A stretch of 6,375 nt of DNA. Origin: Bacillota bacterium. Lineage in GTDB: Bacteria > Armatimonadota > Hebobacteria > Hebobacterales > Hebobacteraceae. The notes below the pieces were generated by a model. The model was given only the letters and a program-made list of their open reading frames with translations, ran no database searches and was not told the DNA's origin. Positions 1 through 4,220 of the stretch are shown here, in pieces. Within the stretch, counting starts at the first letter, position 1, and each line of letters begins with the position of its first letter. The stretch spans positions 1 through 6,375 of the forward strand of contig JAUVSA010000126.1 in assembly GCA_030597345.1 (NCBI GenBank). The letters run 5' to 3'. The translations under genes were made by a program, and so were the position numbers.

Positions 1-1000
1 TGCTGATGCGGAGGAGGAAGTCGCGGCGGGCGGGGTCGGCGACGGGGATGGGCCGCTCGACTCGGCCGGCGCCTGTGCGATCGCCGTTCCCCTGCAGCGT
101 GACCTCGACACGCTGGCCGGGCCGGACGCGCAGGGCTGCGCGCTCGCGGACGGTGGCCTCGTAGTAGACAGAGGAGAGGTCGGCGAGGCGCAGGAGGGGA
201 GCGCCTCCCATGGTGTTGGTGATCTCGCCGGGATCGATGCCGCGCTGATAGACGACGCCGGTGAGGGGGGAGCGGATGACGGTGTAGGTGAGCATCTCCT
301 CGGCGGCGGCGAGAGCGGCCTCGGCTTGGGCGAGGAGAGCGGCGGCGGCCTCGCCTTCCTTGCGGGCGGCCTGGATCTCCTCGGGGCGGGCGCCCTTCTC
401 GATGAGATCCAGGGACTCGCGGGCGGAGTCGCGGTCGGTGCGGGCGGAGTCGTAGGCCATCTGGGCGGCGTCGAGCTGCTGTCGAGAGACGGCGCCCTGT
501 TCGAAGAGGCCGCGCAGGCGCTGGTGGTCGGCTTGGGCGGTGCGAAGTGTGGACTCGGCCCGTTCGAGCTGGCTGCGGGCGATGGCTCTTTCCTCGGGGC
601 GGGCACCCTCTTCGAGGATGATGAGTCGCTTTCGCGCGGCGTCCAGGCGGGCGCGTGCGGCATCTGCCCCCGCCCGCGCTTGGTTCACTTGGGCCTGGGC
701 TTGGGTCTGGTCGAGGGTGATGAGGACGTCGCCCTTCTTGACCAAGTCACCTTCGCGAACACGCACCTCAAGGACGCGGGCAGATGTCTGGGCGGAGACG
801 TCGGCCTCGTGTCGGGCGCGGATGGTGCCGGTGACAGTCAGCTGGTCGGCCATAGTGGCCACTTCGGCCTCCGCCACTTCCACGGGCACCGCGGTCACGG
901 TCGGCTCCTGGGAGTCGCCCTCGCCACGATTCCCGAGGCGGGTGCATCCTGTCATTGCGGTTGTCGCCAGCAACAGCGCGAGCGCCAAACGTAGCCGCAT
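1..1000 (-). CDS. Efflux periplasmic adaptor (membrane fusion) lipoprotein, HlyD/AcrA type, partial
   Basis: Reading the minus strand from ATG at 1000 gives 333 codons without a stop, and the frame leaves the window at the left edge, so the C-terminus is missing. The protein would bridge an inner-membrane RND or ABC exporter and an outer-membrane channel. Residues 1-19 form a lipoprotein signal (hydrophobic LALALLLATTAMTGC, lipidated Cys19). Residues about 55-96 and 238-272 are the two halves of the lipoyl-like barrel-sandwich domain (VTGTIRARHEADVSAQ; TVIRSPLTGVVYQRGIDPGE). Between them lies a long Ala/Arg/Glu-rich coiled-coil hairpin (about 97-237) with the family's duplicated GARPEE motif at 132-137 and 203-208. 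The beta-barrel domain begins near 275 (SVYYEATV, RPGQRVEV). A GGAGGAG ribosome site lies 4 nt before the ATG. It follows the AbrB-type gene by 26 bp and is probably cotranscribed with it. The transporter itself should lie to the left of the window. Family assignment is firm; RND versus ABC partner cannot be decided. Confidence 0.93.
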   Translation of the reverse strand, partial: MRLRLALALLLATTAMTGCTRLGNRGEGDSQEPTVTAVPVEVAEAEVATMADQLTVTGTIRARHEADVSAQTSARVLEVRVREGDLVKKGDVLITLDQTQAQAQVNQARAGADAARARLDAARKRLIILEEGARPEERAIARSQLERAESTLRTAQADHQRLRGLFEQGAVSRQQLDAAQMAYDSARTDRDSARESLDLIEKGARPEEIQAARKEGEAAAALLAQAEAALAAAEEMLTYTVIRSPLTGVVYQRGIDPGEITNTMGGAPLLRLADLSSVYYEATVRERAALRVRPGQRVEVTLQGNGDRTGAGRVERPIPVADPARRDFLLRIS

Positions 1001-1026
1001 TCTGCTCCTCCGTGTGGTCCTCATAT

Positions 1027-1299
1027 TCAGTCGTCTGAGTCTGAATCCACGCTTTCTGCCATGCCGGAGACAAAGTCTCGCCACTGCTGGAGCTCATCGC
1101 CAAGGGCCTGGAGGTCGTCGAGGCGGGCCAGGACCATGCCGCGGACATGTGGGTGACGGAAGACCAGCAGCTTGTCTCCGCGCCGGAGGCCGTGCTTTTT
1201 CCGGGCCTCCGCGGGGATGACCACCTGGCCGCGCTCGCCCATGGTGACCGCTCCGTAGAAAAGGTCGCCCAGGGATAGCTTTTCCCGTTGTCCGCTCAT
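1027..1299 (-). CDS. AbrB/MazE/SpoVT-type DNA-binding protein
   Basis: A 90-residue protein with a swapped-hairpin AbrB domain at about residues 19-50: the run TMGERGQVVIPAEARKKHGL followed by RRGDKLLVF matches the family pattern of G(R/Q)hhIP, then (A/E)hR, then GDKL. Such proteins bind A/T-rich DNA as dimers and act as transition-state regulators or as antitoxins. After the domain comes a predicted helical and acidic tail (LDDLQALGDELQQWRDFVSG, ending SDSDD). No toxin gene (PIN or MazF type) lies next to it, so an antitoxin role is not supported here. Instead it is the first gene before an efflux adaptor, only 26 bp away, downstream of a good promoter and an A/T-rich patch. Control of the efflux operon, including its own expression, is the inferred role. 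An internal ATG at codon 20 would give a shorter form that begins at the domain; the upstream ATG is chosen because GGTGAGG precedes it closely. Confidence 0.88.
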   Translation of the reverse strand: MSGQREKLSLGDLFYGAVTMGERGQVVIPAEARKKHGLRRGDKLLVFRHPHVRGMVLARLDDLQALGDELQQWRDFVSGMAESVDSDSDD

Positions 1300-1335
1300 G
1301 TCCTCACCCTTTCACGCGAAGAGTGATACCCATCC

Positions 1336-1363
1336 AACATATCGTATATACATGAAAAGCATG
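1336..1363. promoter_or_regulatory. A/T-rich patch, candidate operator for the AbrB-type protein
   Basis: This is a clearly A/T-rich stretch in otherwise very GC-rich DNA, lying between the predicted transcription start (about 1363) and the start of the AbrB-type gene. It contains the near-palindrome ATATCGTATAT (1340-1350) and two CATG tetramers 9 bp apart (1351-1354 and 1360-1363). AbrB-family dimers commonly bind A/T-rich near-symmetric sites at their own promoters, so autoregulation here is a reasonable inference. No binding consensus can be matched directly. Confidence 0.35.
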
Positions 1364-1369
1364 ACAGGG

Positions 1370-1398
1370 AGTGTAGGCGTGTGCTGGCCAGTTGTCAA
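1370..1398 (-). promoter_or_regulatory. Sigma70-type promoter for the AbrB-efflux adaptor operon
   Basis: On the minus strand there is a perfect -35 TTGACA (1393-1398), a 17-bp spacer and a -10 TACACT (1370-1375, four of six matches to TATAAT). The spacing is optimal. Transcription would start near 1363, giving a leader of about 64 nt before the AbrB-type start at 1299. The promoter sits in the 131-bp gap after the small membrane protein gene on the same strand, so the efflux operon need not depend on readthrough from it. Confidence 0.65.
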
Positions 1399-1430
1399 GG
1401 CTGAGGGAGAAAACCAGGTCGGCCCCGGGC

Positions 1431-1667
1431 CTACGGGGTGATGGAAGGCGGGCGACCGCCGCGCTCCGCCTCGTCGCGGATGCGCTTGGCCTCGTCGGTA
1501 GCAGCGCTAATGCGCCGCAGACGCCGCACCGCGATCCATACCATGGCTGCCAGCATGACGAGCCAGACGAGGTTGTGCCAGAGGGCGCGCTGCGGGAGCG
1601 CGAACAGCCAGAGGCTCGCCAGAGCGAGCACGATCAAGACAGACTCGGTGATCTCCATGCGACGCAC
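1431..1667 (-). CDS. Small membrane protein with two transmembrane helices, unknown function
   Basis: A 78-residue protein with two hydrophobic segments, about 9-24 (SVLIVLALASLWLFAL) and 33-47 (LVWLVMLAAMVWIAV). They are separated by a short PQRALWHN turn and followed by a strongly basic RRLRR and a charged helical tail (DEAKRIRDEAERGG). By the positive-inside rule both ends would be cytoplasmic and the turn outside. The GTG start at 1667 is preferred because GAGGTG (1675-1680) lies 7 nt upstream. An ATG three codons later has no ribosome site, and the in-frame TTG at 1694 would add nine residues with no support. Codon usage is C-ending like the other minus-strand genes, which argues that it is real. 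No family is recognised. It is transcribed toward the AbrB operon, which has its own promoter. Confidence 0.65.
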   Translation of the reverse strand: MRRMEITESVLIVLALASLWLFALPQRALWHNLVWLVMLAAMVWIAVRRLRRISAATDEAKRIRDEAERGGRPPSITP

Positions 1668-1733
1668 GGCGTGACACCTCGGAGAAGGCTGCAACTTAGT
1701 TCGCCGCCTGGGTGGCGGGAACTGCCGTGTGAA

Positions 1734-1787
1734 GGCGCGAATTAAGAATCTGGCGCGAGCAGAGAATGTGGCGCCAGTAGAGAATGT
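1734..1787. repeat. 18-bp tandem repeat, three copies, upstream of xerC
   Basis: Three consecutive 18-bp units lie at 1734-1751, 1752-1769 and 1770-1787. The second (GGCGCGAGCAGAGAATGT) and third (GGCGCCAGTAGAGAATGT) agree at 16 of 18 positions; the first is degenerate (13 of 18 versus the second). The junction of the last two units creates the 8-bp palindrome TGGCGCCA (1769-1776). It lies in the divergent gap between the small membrane protein gene and xerC, with no credible coding frame of its own. Confidence 0.8.
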
Positions 1788-1819
1788 GGTAGCATTGTTC
1801 GGGAGGAGGAGGGATTGTT

Positions 1820-1879
1820 GGGGATGAGGCGTGATTGTAGGCGATGAGGCGCGATTGTAGGGGATGAGGCACGATTGAT
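1820..1879 (+). repeat. 20-bp tandem repeat, three copies, running into the xerC start codon
   Basis: Three units of 20 bp lie at 1820-1839, 1840-1859 and 1860-1879, of the form GGNGATGAGGCNNGATTGTA. Differences are confined to one base near the start, two in the middle, and the last two bases of the third copy, where TA becomes AT and so supplies the first bases of the ATG at 1878. Each unit carries the Shine-Dalgarno-like core GATGAGG. In the third unit GAGG sits 8 nt before the start codon, so the repeat itself provides the ribosome site of xerC. The preceding bases (GGGATTGTT) look like the tail of a further decayed copy. Confidence 0.85.
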
Positions 1880-2780
1880 GGACAGGCTGATTGACGAGCT
1901 GCTGACGGAGATGAGAGAGGCGCGCGGCGCGGCGGCGCGGACGGTGACGGGGTATGGGAAGGACCTGCAGCAGTGTATGCAGTTCGTGCGGGAGCGGCGG
2001 CTGGCGCGATCATGGGTGGAGGTGAAGCCGGCGCACGTGCGGCGGTTTCTGGCTGATCTGCACGAGAGGGACTACGCGAGGACGTCCATTGCGCGGAAGC
2101 TCTCTGCGCTGCGGGCGCTCTATCGCTATGGGAAGGCACGGGGCAAGCTATCGAGTGATCCCACTATAGGCATCCGCGCGCCGAGACAGCGACGGCGGCT
2201 GCCGCGGTTCCTGTACCCGGAGGAGGTGGAGAAGCTGCTGGCGGCCCCGGATGGGAGCACGCCGCTGGGGCTGAGAGACCGGGCGCTGCTGGAGACACTG
2301 TACTCGACCGGGCTTCGGGTGAGCGAGCTGGTGAGCCTGACGGCGGCGCAGTGCGAGGGGGCTTCGGAGGTGCGGGTGATGGGAAAGGGAGGCCGGGAAC
2401 GGCTGGTGGTGCTGGGACGGCCGGCACAAGGGGCTATCGAGCGCTATCTGGAGGAAGGAAGGCCGCGACTGCTGGCGAGGCGGAAGGAGGAGGCAGAAGA
2501 GGAGCGGCTGTTCCTGAATGTGCGAGGGGGGCGGCTGAGCGACCGGGGGGCGCGGCGGGCGGTGCAGAGGCACGTTTTGCGGGCGTGTGCGCAGCACAAC
2601 ATCGGTCCCCATGCGCTGCGGCACACGTTTGCGACGCATCTGCTGGAGGCGGGGGCTGACCTGCGCGCGGTGCAGGAGCTGCTGGGCCATGCGAGCCTGA
2701 GCAGCACCCAGATCTATACCCACGTTACCCGCCGGCGCCTGCGGGAGGTGTACGACCAAGCGCACCCGCGGGCTGAGTAG
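1878..2780 (+). CDS. xerC: XerC/XerD-type tyrosine recombinase
   Basis: A 300-residue protein, the usual length for Xer recombinases, which resolve chromosome dimers at dif by strand exchange through a 3'-phosphotyrosine intermediate. The N-terminal SAM-like core-binding domain covers about residues 2-95 (TVTGYGKDLQQ, SIARKLSALRALYRYG); the catalytic domain covers about 108-300. All six catalytic positions are present: Arg147 (STGLRVSEL), Lys170 (VMGKGGRER), His245 and Arg248 (PHALRHTFATHLL), His271 (LLGHASL) and nucleophile Tyr280 (TQIYTHVT). It ends in the HPRA signature typical of Xer proteins, which favours a housekeeping Xer over a phage integrase. XerC and XerD cannot be told apart with confidence, so the symbol is tentative. 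ATG 1878 is preferred over the adjacent TTG 1875, with GAGG 8 nt upstream. Codons are strongly G-ending. A second, partial Xer 3' end lies at 3686-3808. Confidence 0.92.
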   Translation: MDRLIDELLTEMREARGAAARTVTGYGKDLQQCMQFVRERRLARSWVEVKPAHVRRFLADLHERDYARTSIARKLSALRALYRYGKARGKLSSDPTIGIRAPRQRRRLPRFLYPEEVEKLLAAPDGSTPLGLRDRALLETLYSTGLRVSELVSLTAAQCEGASEVRVMGKGGRERLVVLGRPAQGAIERYLEEGRPRLLARRKEEAEEERLFLNVRGGRLSDRGARRAVQRHVLRACAQHNIGPHALRHTFATHLLEAGADLRAVQELLGHASLSSTQIYTHVTRRRLREVYDQAHPRAE

Positions 2781-2784
2781 CTAG

Positions 2785-2796
2785 CGATAGGTATCG
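2785..2796. repeat. Short inverted repeat just after xerC
   Basis: CGATA-GG-TATCG lies 4 bp after the xerC stop codon. Five-base arms are too weak for a terminator and no T-run follows. It is noted because it lies at the left boundary of the segment bracketed by the two xer 3' ends. Confidence 0.3.
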
Positions 2797-2851
2797 AAGA
2801 ATGCAATACAAAGGGGGCCAGGAGCGCGCCCACGTGAGGAGGTAGGACCTT

Positions 2852-3619
2852 ATGAAGAGCTGTAGGTGGTCGGAGACGTTAGTGCTAACATGCCTGGCGC
2901 TTTGCGCCTGCTTCAGCTCGGCGGGCGCTGGCGGCTTGGTTGACCCGAGCGAGGAACGACCTCAGGGCCTCGCGAGATTGGGGATCCGCTGCTCGCCACC
3001 GGACAGCGGCGCAACGCCGGGCGGGCCCTTCAGCTCCAGCTGGCAGCGGCACGTTCAGCATGCAGCCAACCTGTATCGGGATGGTAAGTGGGCGTGGGCC
3101 TTCCGCGAGTACAAGGCAGCGCGCTTCTACCACCCGGAGGACCCCCGCGACCCGGATGTCGTACTAATGATCGCGGACTGCGCTCTGAGGGCGCTGACCA
3201 ACCTGCACGACCTGATGCCAGCCGGCATGTTCCCCGAAGGGGTGTACGGCAAGAAGATCATGGCGTGGCTGCATGACAGCTACGGCTATTACGCCGGTGT
3301 TTCCGAGGGTGAGTCCTTCTGGCACTACGACATGCGAGCGCTACGCTTTTTCCTCCGCGTGTACCCCAATCACGACCAGGCCGATGAAGTCGCCTACGCG
3401 CTAGTGAAGGAGGACCTGATGTTCGGGGGCGGAGGCCCGGCGGTCTTCATGGTTCGCGACGTTGCGTGCGCCCGCGCGTTCATCGCTCGGCACGAGGATA
3501 TTCTACGTCGCTATCCGCGCACGGAGCTGAGGGGCAAGATCGAGTCCGACATCGCCCTTTTTCGCGGGTACATCGACCTAAGGGGACCGCTTCCCGAGTC
3601 TGTCAGCAACCCGTGGTGA
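2852..3619 (+). CDS. Exported protein with TPR/BamD-like helical repeats, unknown function
   Basis: A 255-residue protein beginning with a clear export signal: MKSCRWSE, then the hydrophobic run LVLTCLALCACFSSAGA. Cysteines within the run (LCAC) could allow lipidation, but the lipobox is poor, so either a cleaved signal or a lipoprotein is possible. The mature part is rich in Tyr, Trp, Phe and Arg and has helix pairs of tetratricopeptide character: HAANLYRDGKWAWAFREYKAA at about 67-87 and ALRFFLRVYPNHDQADEVAY at about 162-181. The spacing of YPNH...ADE and later RRYPRTEL recalls BamD/YbgF-type periplasmic repeats. This resemblance is by pattern only and no function should be read from it. Start ATG 2852 has GAGGAGGT about 9 nt upstream. 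Codon usage is mixed, with many C-, A- and T-ending codons, unlike the strongly G-ending xerC and FMN enzyme genes around it. It is bracketed by the xerC 3' end and a partial xer copy. Confidence 0.78.
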   Translation: MKSCRWSETLVLTCLALCACFSSAGAGGLVDPSEERPQGLARLGIRCSPPDSGATPGGPFSSSWQRHVQHAANLYRDGKWAWAFREYKAARFYHPEDPRDPDVVLMIADCALRALTNLHDLMPAGMFPEGVYGKKIMAWLHDSYGYYAGVSEGESFWHYDMRALRFFLRVYPNHDQADEVAYALVKEDLMFGGGGPAVFMVRDVACARAFIARHEDILRRYPRTELRGKIESDIALFRGYIDLRGPLPESVSNPW

Positions 3620-3685
3620 TATGGCCAGGAAGACAAGGACAATTACAGATTCCTTGCCTTCTCCCCTCGGCCGTCACGAGCGTCC

Positions 3686-3808
3686 GGCCACGCCAGCCTG
3701 AGCAGCACGCAGATATACACCCATGTGACGCGAAGTCATCTTCGGGAGGTATACCAGCAGGCGCACCCGCGGGCGGGAGAGCGGCCGGGCTCTGCCGAGC
3801 TGGGCTGA
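3686..3808 (+). pseudogene. 3'-end fragment of a second Xer tyrosine recombinase gene
   Basis: In one frame this encodes GHASLSSTQIYTHVT, then RSHLREVYQQAHPRA, then GERPGSAELG and a TGA stop. The first 30 residues match the C-terminus of the intact XerC in this window at 27 positions, including the second catalytic His and the nucleophile Tyr. At DNA level about 71 of 90 positions agree, and 13 of the 16 changed codons are synonymous, so it diverged under protein-level selection and is not a recent copy of the neighbouring gene. The homology stops abruptly at 3686. The upstream bases (3620-3685) show no sign of the preceding VQELL segment, nor of the Arg, Lys or His-x-x-Arg catalytic motifs, and there is no start codon context. 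It is therefore a truncated remnant, or a displaced gene end. The tail after HPRA is ten residues longer than in the intact gene, which has a single residue there. Confidence 0.85.
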
Positions 3809-3923
3809 AGGGCCGCGGGGCGGTACCTGATGGTGCGGGCGGCAAGGAAGCGTCGGTTCCACTGCAAGACACCGCTTAGAGGGGTCATTTCCGGACTTGG
3901 CGGCAAGAATCGGGGCCGCGGTA

Positions 3924-3952
3924 TTGCTTCTTTCGTGGATCGTGGGTATGAT
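3924..3952 (+). promoter_or_regulatory. Candidate promoter upstream of the FMN enzyme gene
   Basis: TTGCTT (3924-3929), a 17-bp spacer and TATGAT (3947-3952). The -10 is five of six to consensus and the spacing ideal; the -35 keeps only the TTG. Transcription would start near 3959 and leave a leader of about 260 nt before the GTG at 4221, which includes the hairpin at 3964-3980 close to the 5' end. It is the best candidate I saw in this gap, but unproven. Confidence 0.4.
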
Positions 3953-3963
3953 TGGGGGAAGTT

Positions 3964-3980
3964 GCTAGGCAGACCCTAGC
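3964..3980 (+). repeat. Small perfect hairpin in the leader of the FMN enzyme gene
   Basis: GCTAGG-CAGAC-CCTAGC is a perfect six-base stem with a five-base loop, a few bases after the predicted transcription start. No T-run follows, so it is not an intrinsic terminator. A 5' stabilising stem or chance are both possible. Confidence 0.35.
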
Positions 3981-4206
3981 CGGTAGCCGACTGCCGACCG
4001 CTAGCCCTCCGCTGATCTTCCTGAAGCAGGCTCTGGGGTCTGTGGCCTCGCGCAGCCTGACGGCCCACGCGAGGAGCGCGACGAATGCGCGTGCTAGTGG
4101 CCCGTCTGGTCACGTCCCATTGTACTGGGGAGGCTTCGACAGAGGGCCCGTATGGGGTGAGGGCAGGGGCAGGCGGAGTCGGGCGGTGGTGAGAAACACA
4201 AGTGAA

Positions 4207-4212
4207 AAGGAG
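4207..4212 (+). promoter_or_regulatory. Ribosome binding site deciding a GTG start
   Basis: AAGGAG with 8 nt to the GTG at 4221. There is an ATG at 4216, but it reads ATG-CCG-TGA and is out of frame with the long gene. The spacing therefore supports GTG 4221 as the true start. Confidence 0.75.
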
Positions 4213-4220
4213 CGAATGCC

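Larger units (their letters stand above)
3809..4220. other. Intergenic stretch without a convincing gene
   Basis: About 410 bp between the xer fragment and the FMN enzyme. Several short open frames exist (for example 3830-3979 and 3952-4224), but none shows a recognisable domain, a good ribosome site or consistent codon choice. The stretch holds a candidate promoter (3924-3952), a small hairpin (3964-3980) and a patch around 3975-4007 built from iterated TAGCC/GCCGAC words. The right-hand 60 bp are purine-rich and lead to the ribosome site of the next gene. It may contain decayed coding sequence left from the gene that once followed the truncated xer copy. Confidence 0.5.

Noticed and set aside
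326..994. Long plus-strand open frame of 222 codons
   Set aside because: It lies antisense to the adaptor gene and its Gly/Leu/Ala-rich product has no domain; it is a product of the GC-rich codon pattern.
1392..1745. Plus-strand frames over the small membrane protein gene
   Set aside because: The minus-strand reading has two clean hydrophobic helices, a ribosome site and gene-like codons; the plus frames have none of these.
1734..1787. A dif-like Xer recombination site next to xerC
   Set aside because: No pair of 11-bp half-sites around a 6-bp centre with the usual TTATG/CATAA-type core is visible in the repeats or elsewhere in the window.
1734..1879. CRISPR array
   Set aside because: The repeats are 18 or 20 bp, directly abutting with no spacers, and there are no cas genes.
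3621..3701. Short frame MARKTRTITDSLPSP and on to a stop (26 codons)
   Set aside because: Only a weak ribosome site, it runs into the xer fragment in another frame, and it is too short to support.
3466..3879. 137-codon plus-strand frame spanning the end of the exported protein gene and the xer fragment
   Set aside because: It is out of frame with both recognisable coding signals and has no domain of its own.
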